From Anaerolineae bacterium (GTDB lineage Bacteria; Chloroflexota; Anaerolineae; Aggregatilineales; Phototrophicaceae), in NCBI GenBank assembly GCA_022825675.1, contig JAJDWK010000068.1, positions 1-64,000 on the forward strand: DNA of 64,000 bases. The letters are read 5' to 3'. Under the pieces are notes generated by a model. That model was given only the letters and a program-made list of their open reading frames with translations. It was not told the origin of the DNA and did no database searches. Position 1 is the stretch's first letter. The number at the start of each line of letters is the position of its first letter. This document shows, in pieces, positions 52,419 to 60,215 of this stretch. A program made the position numbers and the translations under genes.

Positions 52419-53306
52419 ATGCCAAAGCCGCCGCCGCTGGACCGGCAGAATGCGCTGCTGGTTACAGAAATCTGCAAATTCTTTCATTTGCCGCAGCCGC
52501 CATTGTGGAAGCGGCTGCTGGGCGCAAAGATGGCGCTGCCGCAGAAGGGCGCGCTGCCCACGGTCGCGCCTGGGGACAAAGCGCCGGTAGCGGCGGTGGA
52601 TCATGTCTCCTTCCGCATCGGGCGGGGCGAGATCTTCGGCGTACTGGGACCAAACGGGTCGGGAAAATCGACCTTAATCCGCCTTATCTCGACCTTGCTG
52701 AAAGCGGACAAAGGCAGCGCCCGCATCTTCGGCATTGACATTGAAGACGATGAAATGCGCGTCAAGCAGCTCATCAGCCGCGTATCGGTGGATGCCGCAT
52801 TTTTTAAGAAGCTGAGCCCGATGGAAAATCTGCTTTATGGCGCGCGGCTTTATGGCGTTACCGGTCCCGTAGCGCGCGTCAAAGCCTATGAGATTATGGG
52901 CAGGCTGGGTTTGAAGCGCTCTTCTTACAACGAGCCGATGGAGGAGATGAGCCGCGGCATGCAGCAGAAAGTGGCGATTGCCCGCGCATTCCTGACATCG
53001 CCCGTGCTGCTGCTGCTGGACGAGCCGACAACGGGCTTGGACCCGCGCTCCAAGCGGGAGGTGCGCGCCTTCATCGAAGAACTGCGGGATTCTCATGACG
53101 CGACGATATTGATCACGACGCATGATATGGAAGAGGCGGACGCGCTCTGTGACCGCGTCGCCGTCATCCACAATGGCGCGCTGGTGGCGACTGACAGCCC
53201 CGAAGCGCTCAAACGCAGCATCGCCGACAATGGCAGCCGCCCGACGCTGGAAGATGTTTTCATGCGCCTGACCGGCGAGCAGCTTCTCGCTGACGACAGC
53301 GCCTAG
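52419..53306 (+). CDS. ABC-2 type exporter, ATP-binding protein
   Basis: A 295-residue ATPase. Walker A is GPNGSGKSTLIRL, the Q-loop follows, the signature is MSRGMQQKVAIARA (variant of LSGGQ, common in ABC-2/DrrA-like exporters), Walker B is LLLLDEPTTGLDP, and the switch His is in ITTHDMEEAD. An insertion of about 30 residues lies between strand 1 and the Walker A region (residues 25-57). With the permease gene 30 bp downstream it forms an exporter of unknown substrate. Confidence 0.93.
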   Translation: MPKPPPLDRQNALLVTEICKFFHLPQPPLWKRLLGAKMALPQKGALPTVAPGDKAPVAAVDHVSFRIGRGEIFGVLGPNGSGKSTLIRLISTLLKADKGSARIFGIDIEDDEMRVKQLISRVSVDAAFFKKLSPMENLLYGARLYGVTGPVARVKAYEIMGRLGLKRSSYNEPMEEMSRGMQQKVAIARAFLTSPVLLLLDEPTTGLDPRSKREVRAFIEELRDSHDATILITTHDMEEADALCDRVAVIHNGALVATDSPEALKRSIADNGSRPTLEDVFMRLTGEQLLADDSA

Positions 53307-53336
53307 CCCCGACCGCACTAGCAACTGGAATTGCTC

Positions 53337-54191
53337 ATGCCAAACACAATCCTCCGCGGCATCAACAGCGCGCGGCTGAACGCCCTGCAAACTTACGCCT
53401 TCATCGCCCGCAATTGGCATTTGACCAAGCGCTATTGGGGTTGGGAAGTCGTTTGGTTCTTCTATGCGCTGACGAGCGGGCTCTCGGTCGTCTTCATCGC
53501 CCAGGGCGCGGAAGCGCTGACGGGCAGCGCTGTCGGCTTTGATGTGCAATATCTGACGATGTATCTCATCATCGGCACGCTTGTATGGCGCTATCTGTCA
53601 GCAATCTTCATTTTGACCAGCGAAGTTATCGCCTGGGAGCGCTGGGAAGGCACGATCGAATACACGCTGATGGCGCCGGTGCGCCGCTGGGTGCACCTGG
53701 TGGGGCAGACCGCCTATTCCCTGACCTATGGCATGATTTCGACCCTGATAATCGGCATCGCCATGGCGCTGTTTTTTGAGCTGGACCTGTCCAATGCCAA
53801 CATGCTGGGCGCGGGCGCGGTGATACTGGGCGGCAGTTTGTCGCTGGTGGGCATCGGCATTCTGGCGAGCATCCTGCCGCTGCTCTACCCCGAGCGCGGC
53901 GCTCAAATGACAAATGTGGTGGAAGCGTCATTTCTGCTGATTTCCGGCGTCTATTACCCCATCAGCGTGCTGCCAGAGTGGATGCAAGCTGTCGCCGTCC
54001 TATCGCCGGTAACTTATGTGCTGGACGGGACGCGGGCGGCGCTGCTGGATGGCGCCGCGCTGAGCGAGCTTTGGCAATATATCCTGCCGCTGCTGGCTTT
54101 AGGCTGCGTGACGCTGCCGCTTGGTCTCTTCGCCTTCCGCCTGGCGGAGAACTACGCCAAGCGCAGCGGCAAGCTCAAGCGGGTGGGCTAG
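53337..54191 (+). CDS. ABC-2 type transporter permease
   Basis: A 284-residue permease with six membrane helices. The region after helix 5 reads VVEASFLLISGVYYPISVLP, which fits the ABC-2 permease pattern seen in DrrB/NodJ-like exporters. The ATG at 53337 is preferred over TTG at 53331. It is co-transcribed with the ATPase gene and convergent with anmK. Confidence 0.9.
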   Translation: MPNTILRGINSARLNALQTYAFIARNWHLTKRYWGWEVVWFFYALTSGLSVVFIAQGAEALTGSAVGFDVQYLTMYLIIGTLVWRYLSAIFILTSEVIAWERWEGTIEYTLMAPVRRWVHLVGQTAYSLTYGMISTLIIGIAMALFFELDLSNANMLGAGAVILGGSLSLVGIGILASILPLLYPERGAQMTNVVEASFLLISGVYYPISVLPEWMQAVAVLSPVTYVLDGTRAALLDGAALSELWQYILPLLALGCVTLPLGLFAFRLAENYAKRSGKLKRVG

Positions 54192-54195
54192 CGCT

Positions 54196-55377
54196 TCACT
54201 CAAGCCAGGCGCGCCGCAGGAGCTGGGCATAATTCGCGCCCGGCGTAATCGAGCCGAGCACGGCAGCGCGCGCGGCACCGGTGAAAGCGGGCAGGGTTGC
54301 CGTCCGCCCATGCCAGCTCTCATACGCCAGCACCGCGAAGACCAGCGCCTCTTTGAAGTCGCTATCCATGCCGATGTCTTCGTGCGTCAGCAGGGCGGAT
54401 GGTGCCAGGTACTGCCGCAGCATGCCCACCATCACCGGGTTATGGCGTCCGCCGCCGCCCAGAATCACTTCGGCGATGGGCGCGGGCGCAAATCTTTGGT
54501 AGGCATCGGCGATATTGGTCGCTGTCAGCGCCGTTAACGTGGCGATAATTTCGGCGGGAGCCAAGCCGCGCTCGCTGGCCGCGCGCAGCAAGCGCCGCGC
54601 CGCCCCGCTGCCGAAAGTCTCGCGCCCCGTGGTCTTGGGATAGCCGCGGGCATAATAGGGGTGGCGCAGCAGTTCGTCCAGCCAATCTTCATTCACGATG
54701 CCGCGCGCAGCCAGAGCGCCATCGCGGTCGTATTGCAAGGCACCAGCCGTCAGCTCCGCCACGGCGATATCGAGCAAGGCATTGCCGGGACCGGTATCAA
54801 AGGCGATAGGCTGGGAGGAGCTATCAGCGAGGGGCGGCAGAAAAGTTACATTGCCCATGCCGCCGATATTCTGCACGGCGCGCCAGTGGCTGGGATGCCG
54901 CAGCAGCAGCCAATCCACATAACTCGTCAGCGGCGCGCCCTGCCCGCCCGCGGCGATATCGCGGGCGCGAAAATTGCTGATGGTCGTCACGCCGCTGCGC
55001 TCTGCCAGAACCGCCGCTTCCACAATTTGCAGCGACGCATTGACCTGCCCGCTGGGCAAAACATTGTGCCAAAGCGTCTGCCCGTGGGAGCCGATAAGGT
55101 CGACTTGCGCGAGCGGGATGCCCGCCTGGTCCAAGGCAGCCAATACACAGCGGGCAAAGACTTCCGCCAGGTCGACATGCAAGGCGGCGACAGCGTCGAT
55201 GCGGCTTTCGGCTGGATCACAACTGGACAGGATGCGCTGGCGCATGCCCGGCGAATAGGCGAAGGTAGCGCCGTGAAGCAGCTCGACTTGCAGATTGCCG
55301 GGGGCACCGCGGATATCACAGAGGGCGACATCCACGCCATCAGCCGAAGTGCCGGACATCAAGCCTGCGACAATCAT
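54196..55377 (-). CDS. anmK: Anhydro-N-acetylmuramic acid kinase
   Basis: A 393-residue sugar kinase of the ASKHA fold that phosphorylates 1,6-anhydro-MurNAc to MurNAc-6-P during cell-wall recycling. It starts IVAGLMSGTSADGVDVALCD and contains GSHGQTLWH, NIGGMGNVTFLPP, FDTGPGNALLDI and EVILGGGGRHNPVMVGML. All motifs are intact. It converges on the ABC permease with 4 bp between stops. No other recycling genes are close by. Confidence 0.96.
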   Translation of the reverse strand: MIVAGLMSGTSADGVDVALCDIRGAPGNLQVELLHGATFAYSPGMRQRILSSCDPAESRIDAVAALHVDLAEVFARCVLAALDQAGIPLAQVDLIGSHGQTLWHNVLPSGQVNASLQIVEAAVLAERSGVTTISNFRARDIAAGGQGAPLTSYVDWLLLRHPSHWRAVQNIGGMGNVTFLPPLADSSSQPIAFDTGPGNALLDIAVAELTAGALQYDRDGALAARGIVNEDWLDELLRHPYYARGYPKTTGRETFGSGAARRLLRAASERGLAPAEIIATLTALTATNIADAYQRFAPAPIAEVILGGGGRHNPVMVGMLRQYLAPSALLTHEDIGMDSDFKEALVFAVLAYESWHGRTATLPAFTGAARAAVLGSITPGANYAQLLRRAWLE

Positions 55378-55399
55378 GCCGTGCTAGCCGCTGGCGATT

Positions 55400-55819
55400 T
55401 CAAGTCTCGGCTGATTCGGCATAGCGCTTGAAATTATCAAGTATCGCTTGCCAGCCCGCCCGCTGGACCTCCGCCGAGTTTGCCGCTTCCGCATCAAAAC
55501 TGGTGCTGACCCGGGTTGCGCTGCCAGCATCTTGGAAAGTCGTTTGCACTTGGCGGCCATCGCCCAAAGTGTAGGCGATAAAAGAGCCCGCTATCACTTC
55601 GTCATAGGTGGCTTCAAAATCAAAGCCGAAGCTGCCGTCTTTGACTTGCATGCGCGCCAGCAGCCGCCCGCCAACGCGGAGGTCATTTTCGGCGCGCGGG
55701 CAGCACCAATCGTCCCTTGCGAAGTTCCAATGTATGATGTGCTCGGGCTGGTTATACAATTGCCAGACAGTGAAACAATCGCGGTTGACAAGCGCTGTGA
55801 CCACGATCTTTTCTGCCAT
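55400..55819 (-). CDS. SRPBCC (AHSA1-like) domain protein
   Basis: A 139-residue START/Bet v1-like fold protein. It begins KIVVTALVNRDCFTVWQLYN, has EHIIHWNFARDDWCCPRAEN, VGGRLLARMQVKDGSFGFDF and the closing GWQAILDNFKRY, matching the activator-of-Hsp90-ATPase-1-like SRPBCC group. These bind small hydrophobic ligands; the ligand is unknown. It starts just downstream of the tRNA-Ser genes on the same strand. Confidence 0.85.
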   Translation of the reverse strand: MAEKIVVTALVNRDCFTVWQLYNQPEHIIHWNFARDDWCCPRAENDLRVGGRLLARMQVKDGSFGFDFEATYDEVIAGSFIAYTLGDGRQVQTTFQDAGSATRVSTSFDAEAANSAEVQRAGWQAILDNFKRYAESAET

Positions 55820-55877
55820 CCGGCATCTCCTATGCAGCGCTGACGGCGCACAAAGCGGGTACTCTATGCGCAGTATA

Positions 55878-55969
55878 TGGCGGAGAGGACAGGATTCGAA
55901 CCTGCGGTACCCTTTAGGGGGTACAACCGCTTAGCAGGCGGCCCCAATCAACCACTCTGGCACCTCTCC
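55878..55969 (-). tRNA. tRNA-Ser (GCT anticodon), CCA encoded
   Basis: Minus-strand tRNA with acceptor GGAGAGG/CCTCTCC, T-arm GGTTCGAATCC, a long variable arm (GTACCC...GGGTAC) and anticodon loop CTGCTAA, giving GCT. The 3' CCA is encoded (55878-55880). Confidence 0.95.
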
Positions 55970-56000
55970 AGTACGGGTCTTCATGATGGTAAGCTAAAGG

Positions 56001-56087
56001 CGGAGAGGACAGGATTCGAACCTGCGGTACGGAGGACCGTACAACGGTTTTCAAGACCATCGCCTTAAACCACTCGGCCACCTCTCC
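56001..56087 (-). tRNA. tRNA-Ser (TGA anticodon), CCA not encoded
   Basis: Minus-strand tRNA with the same acceptor and T-arm as its neighbour, variable arm GTACGG...CCGTAC, anticodon loop CTTGAAA giving TGA. The base after GCC is T, so CCA must be completed enzymatically. It lies 31 bp upstream of the GCT gene and is probably co-transcribed with it. Confidence 0.95.
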
Positions 56088-56137
56088 TACAAAGATTGCT
56101 GCACCATGTAGCAGCCAGTATGCTAGCATAGCGGTTT

Positions 56138-57103
56138 ATGGCTGTCAATATGCCGTCGCAATCCGCCAGAACAATCAGAACAATCGCAACAGGGCTTGTT
56201 GCCAACACATTGAGTAGTGTATCCGCAAACTATGTGCAATCCAATATACTGTATTTAAGCGGGAGAGCGCTTCTGATGCCGATTCAGCTGGCGGCAATAA
56301 GCTACATCATAGTCCTGATTGTCGCCGCAAACCTCGAAGAGCAGCGGCGGCTGGGCTTCCCGCTGCTGGCGCTGATGACCCTGGGCATCGATAGACTTGA
56401 CCGCTTCTGGCGGCTCTTCACCACCGCCTTATCCGCTTTGAGCTTCACAGGAACCACCAGATTTGATGCCAGCAAGCCCGTTCAGCGAAGCGCCGCGCTG
56501 CTGCTGATGCTGGGCATATTTGTGAGCATCATGCGAAGCCCGCCCCAGAATGAGGCGAGTTACGGCATCAGCGAGCTGCTATTGTCAGGCGCGCTCTACC
56601 TGTTGCTGGCATTCCTGGGCGTTGGCTGGCGCTTGCGGCGGCGGACATGGGTGGCTTTGTGGCGGCTGGGTTTGCGCCTGCCAAGCGGGCGGGGGGCGGC
56701 AGCCGGCAGCCTGGCGGCGGCGCTGCTGTGGCTGTTTATGACAGCGGCGATGACCGCATGGGCGCATGCCGCCCCAAAAGAGATCTTCCTGCAGCAGACG
56801 GCAGCCAGCCGTCTGCTCTTCGACGCATTTTCGGGCAGCGCCGCCGCTGCGCTGCTGCTGGCGCTGGTTTCCGCATTTTCCGAAGAGATTCTCTTTCGCG
56901 GCGCGCTGCAGCCAGTCTTCGGCATCGGGCTGACTTCTTTCTTCTTCGCCTTGATGCATCAGCCCTATGTCTGGACGCCGGCGATGCTGATACTATTTGC
57001 AGTGTCTTTGGGCTTCGGCTGGCTGCGTCAGCGTTATTGCACCAGCGCCGCCATCATCGCGCATGCGGGCTATAATCTGCTGCCATTTCTTGTCGCCGGC
57101 TGA
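56138..57103 (+). CDS. CPBP family intramembrane metalloprotease
   Basis: A 321-residue membrane protein with the complete CPBP/Rce1-type active site in its C-terminal third: SEEILFRGALQPVFG, FFFALMHQPYVW and IIAHAGYNLL. The N-terminal 190 residues contain further hydrophobic segments and a cytosolic-looking stretch around residues 85-115 and are not recognised. The family includes prenyl-protein proteases and bacteriocin-immunity proteins; the bacterial role is unclear. It contrasts with the degenerate relative at 46400. Confidence 0.88.
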   Translation: MAVNMPSQSARTIRTIATGLVANTLSSVSANYVQSNILYLSGRALLMPIQLAAISYIIVLIVAANLEEQRRLGFPLLALMTLGIDRLDRFWRLFTTALSALSFTGTTRFDASKPVQRSAALLLMLGIFVSIMRSPPQNEASYGISELLLSGALYLLLAFLGVGWRLRRRTWVALWRLGLRLPSGRGAAAGSLAAALLWLFMTAAMTAWAHAAPKEIFLQQTAASRLLFDAFSGSAAAALLLALVSAFSEEILFRGALQPVFGIGLTSFFFALMHQPYVWTPAMLILFAVSLGFGWLRQRYCTSAAIIAHAGYNLLPFLVAG

Positions 57104-57145
57104 TTGTTGCCTTATGTGCCAACGGGGGAAAATGAAACGAGCCGC

Positions 57146-58183
57146 ATGATAAATTTGTACGCTTTGTCTTTCCCTGAGCTTTCCGCGCTGCTGGCGGAGC
57201 ATGGCGAGCAGCCATTTCGCGCGCGCCAGCTTTGGGATTGGATGTATCGGCAGCGGGCGGGCTGCTTCGCCGATATGAAAAACCTGCCGCGCGCCACCAT
57301 CAACAAATTGATGGCGACAGCAACATTAGGCGATATGGTGGTCGCCGCCCGCCAGCGCAGCCGTGATGGCACCGAAAAACGACTCTACCGCTTGCGCGAC
57401 GGGCAGTTGATTGAATCGGTGCTGATGCCCTATGAAGACCGCCGCTGGACCGCCTGCATCTCTTCCCAAGCGGGATGCGCGCTGGGCTGTGTCTTTTGCG
57501 CCACGGGACAAATGGGCTTCAGCCGGCAGCTATCAGCGGCGGAAATCTTCGAGCAGGCAATGCGCTTCGCCCGGGAATTAAGCGTAAGGGGCGAGCGCTT
57601 GAGCAATGTTGTCTTCATGGGCATGGGCGAGCCTTTCCACAATTATGAGGCGACGCTGGCGGCAACGCGGCAGCTGATGGAGCGCCTGGGCATCGGTGCC
57701 CGACATATCACCATTAGCACCGTGGGCTTAGCGCCGCAAATCCGCCGCTTCGCGGACGAAGGCTTGCAAGTCAAGCTGGCGGTCAGCTTGCACAAAACCG
57801 AAGATGCCCAACGATCCGCTCTGATGCCGGTCAACCGCCGCTACAACATCAAGACGCTCCTGGACGCCTGCCACTATTATGCGCAGCGGACAAACCGGCG
57901 CATCAGCTTTGAGTGGGCGGCAATCGCCGGCGAAAACGACAGCCCCGAAGAGGCGCGGAGACTGGGCAGATTGCTTGCCGGCTTGCTCTGTCATGTGAAT
58001 ATCATCCCCTTGAACTCGACGCGGGGTTATGTCGGGACGGGCGCCGCCAGCGCCAGCATCGCGGAATTCCGGCAAATTCTGGCGGGCTATGGCATCCGCA
58101 GCACCGTGCGTGTGCGCCGGGGCATTGATATTGACGCCGGCTGCGGCCAGCTGAAATCGGCGCTGATTGCGCAAGAACTGTAA
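57146..58183 (+). CDS. rlmN: Dual-specificity 23S rRNA/tRNA adenine-C2 methyltransferase RlmN
   Basis: A 345-residue radical SAM enzyme methylating A2503 of 23S rRNA (and A37 of some tRNAs). The cluster motif is CALGCVFCATGQMGF near residue 111. The N-terminal accessory domain (PFRARQLWDWMYRQR) and the later GMGEPFHNYEAT, ITISTVGLAPQIRR, and the C-terminal RRGIDIDAGCGQL with the catalytic Cys are all present. The TTG at 57104 also opens the frame directly after the preceding stop; the ATG at 57146 gives a family-like start. A repeat element begins 3 bp after its stop. Confidence 0.96.
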   Translation: MINLYALSFPELSALLAEHGEQPFRARQLWDWMYRQRAGCFADMKNLPRATINKLMATATLGDMVVAARQRSRDGTEKRLYRLRDGQLIESVLMPYEDRRWTACISSQAGCALGCVFCATGQMGFSRQLSAAEIFEQAMRFARELSVRGERLSNVVFMGMGEPFHNYEATLAATRQLMERLGIGARHITISTVGLAPQIRRFADEGLQVKLAVSLHKTEDAQRSALMPVNRRYNIKTLLDACHYYAQRTNRRISFEWAAIAGENDSPEEARRLGRLLAGLLCHVNIIPLNSTRGYVGTGAASASIAEFRQILAGYGIRSTVRVRRGIDIDAGCGQLKSALIAQEL

Positions 58184-58186
58184 GCA

Positions 58187-58447
58187 GGGCAATTGCATCA
58201 AATATTTTTTCACCACAAAGACACAAAGTGCACAAAGTTTTTTCTTGAAATGGCTCTATGCTTCTTCACTTATTAGGGTAGTATGTACACACCCATTACC
58301 ACCGAGAACACAGAGGAAAATGGAGCACACCGAGAAAAGATTATAAGAGGCTTCTCATACTTTTCTCGGTGTATCTCGGTGTCCTCGGTGGTTAAATTTG
58401 AGTTTGATTCCGCTTGTTGTGGCGAATGTTTTTTAATGCAGCTGCTC
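58187..58447. repeat. Full 261-bp element with terminal inverted repeats (copy 3)
   Basis: It begins GGGCAATTGCATCAAAT and ends AATGCAGCTGCTC, a more diverged right terminus. The interior matches copies 1 and 2 across its length, with the paired arms ACCACCGAGAACACAGAGG and CTCGGTGTCCTCGGTGGT. It fills most of the 347-bp gap between rlmN and rpe; the remaining 83 bp hold only the ribosome site GGAGAGG before 58531. Confidence 0.85.
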
Positions 58448-58530
58448 TGACTGTAGGCAGCTTCTGTTGCGGCGCTGCGCCAGAAACAGTACTATCTGGT
58501 CGGGCAAGTTGTGGAGAGGCGCGGCGAGCA

Positions 58531-59211
58531 ATGGCAGGGAGAGCGATTCAAATCGCGCCATCTATATTGGCGGCTGATTTTTCGCGGCTGGGCGAGCAAG
58601 TTGCCGAAGCGCAGGCGGCTGGCGCTGACATGATCCATATTGATGTGATGGATGGCAGCTTTGTGCCCAATATCACTATGGGTCCGCTGGTAGTCGAAGC
58701 GGTGGCAAAGGTGGCGACAATACCGCTGGATGTGCATCTGATGATTGCCGCGCCCGAACGCTTTCTTAAGCGCTTCGCCGATAGCGGTGCCGACAATCTG
58801 ACAGTGCACATAGAAGCCTGCCCGCATTTGCATCGAACGCTGGCGGCTATCGCCGAGCTTGGCTGCCGCCCCGGGGTCGCGCTTAATCCGCATAGTCCTG
58901 CGGGCGCGCTGGCGGAAGTGCTTGGCATAGTGGACTTGATAAATGTGATGACCGTCAACCCGGGCTTCGGCGGGCAGGCATTCATCACGAGCATGACCAA
59001 GAAAATCCGTCAGCTCCGCCAGAGCGCGGAGGCGGCGGGCAAGTTCATCGATATCGAGGTGGACGGCGGGATTACTGACGCTACTATCGGGGCTGCGCTG
59101 GCGGCGGGCGCAACTATCTTTGTCGCTGGCAGCTGCATCTTCCGCCACAAGCGCGGCATCGCTGACGGGCTGGCGGCATTAAGGCGGGCGGCCGCAGACT
59201 ATAGCATATAG
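58531..59211 (+). CDS. rpe: Ribulose-phosphate 3-epimerase
   Basis: A 226-residue TIM-barrel enzyme of the pentose phosphate pathway. Motifs: IAPSILAADFSRLGEQV, the metal/catalytic HIDVMDGSFVPNITMGP, HIEAC, VNPGFGGQAFI and the phosphate-binding DGGI and GSCIF. The frame is open from 58414 inside the upstream repeat; the ATG at 58531 is the family start and has GGAGAGG ahead. Confidence 0.96.
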   Translation: MAGRAIQIAPSILAADFSRLGEQVAEAQAAGADMIHIDVMDGSFVPNITMGPLVVEAVAKVATIPLDVHLMIAAPERFLKRFADSGADNLTVHIEACPHLHRTLAAIAELGCRPGVALNPHSPAGALAEVLGIVDLINVMTVNPGFGGQAFITSMTKKIRQLRQSAEAAGKFIDIEVDGGITDATIGAALAAGATIFVAGSCIFRHKRGIADGLAALRRAAADYSI

Positions 59212-59311
59212 CGGCAGGTATTCTACATTCTCGCTTGGGGCATCATGCGTTAGAATGCAAGTATTGTGATTGCGCTCAAGTCCCTTACCCGCATGTGACA
59301 AGTTGCGCGAC

Positions 59312-60187
59312 ATGCCACGAATTCATATCGTAACCGACAGCGGCGCTCGCTTTTCCAACCCGCGCCTCATAAGCTCTTTGCCGGTGACCATCCTGCCAAA
59401 CACAATAGACATTGACGGCAAGCGCTATCAGGAAGGCGTTGATTTAGAATCGGAAACGGCATTTTCCTTGATGGCGCAGCCCAAAGCGCCGCCAACAGTG
59501 ATACCGCCATCGGAAGAGGATTTTGTTGAGCTTTTCGCGCGGCTCTCTCACCATTACGATGCTGTGCTTTCGATTCATCCATCGCGCGAGCTCTCCGAAA
59601 GTTGGCATAATGCCCGCCTGGCGGCGCAGCGGACCGGCGGCAACTGCGAGTTTGCGATTGTCGATTCCCGCAGTCTTTGCGCGGGACAGGGCATGCTCAT
59701 CCGCGTGGCTGCCCGCGCTGCCCAAGAAGAGGACAGCGTCGAGGCAGTAATTCAAACTGTGCTTGATGCGGTCAAACGCATATATTCTATCTACTGTGTG
59801 CATGACACCCGCTGCTTGCGCGCCAGGGGCATCATGAAACCGTCGCACAGCATTTTGAGCGAGCGCCTGGGCATCAAGCCTTTGGTCAGTGTGGAAGGCG
59901 GCGAGATAATCATCATCGAAAAAGTGCTTAGCGAGAGCGACACTATCGAAAGATTTATTGAATTCCTGGTCGAATTTGATGCGCTGGCGGACGCGCTTAT
60001 CCTGCAAATGCAAGCGCCGATAAGCGAGCAAACGCGCATCTTGCAGGACCGGCTGGCATTGGAATTCCCGGGGCAGCATTTCCCCTTCACAATGTACAGC
60101 GCGACTATGGCGAGTTATTTGGGCACGGCGGCAACTGGCATCGCCGTCTTGGAGAAAGTGGAAGCGGCGCCCTATGCAGATTTCTGA
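59312..60187 (+). CDS. DegV family fatty-acid-binding protein
   Basis: A 291-residue DegV protein (IHIVTDSGARF start, TVIPPSEEDFVELF, IVDSRSLCAGQGM, KPLVSVEGGEIII). DegV proteins bind fatty acids; relatives such as FakB present them to the kinase FakA. No FakA gene is adjacent, though recG follows directly, and degV/fakA-recG-coaD proximity is common in Gram-positive-type genomes. The ATG at 59312 gives the family start; the frame opens at 59270. Confidence 0.92.
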   Translation: MPRIHIVTDSGARFSNPRLISSLPVTILPNTIDIDGKRYQEGVDLESETAFSLMAQPKAPPTVIPPSEEDFVELFARLSHHYDAVLSIHPSRELSESWHNARLAAQRTGGNCEFAIVDSRSLCAGQGMLIRVAARAAQEEDSVEAVIQTVLDAVKRIYSIYCVHDTRCLRARGIMKPSHSILSERLGIKPLVSVEGGEIIIIEKVLSESDTIERFIEFLVEFDALADALILQMQAPISEQTRILQDRLALEFPGQHFPFTMYSATMASYLGTAATGIAVLEKVEAAPYADF

Positions 60188-60215
60188 GAGACAACAAGCG
60201 CGGAGGCGGTGAGCC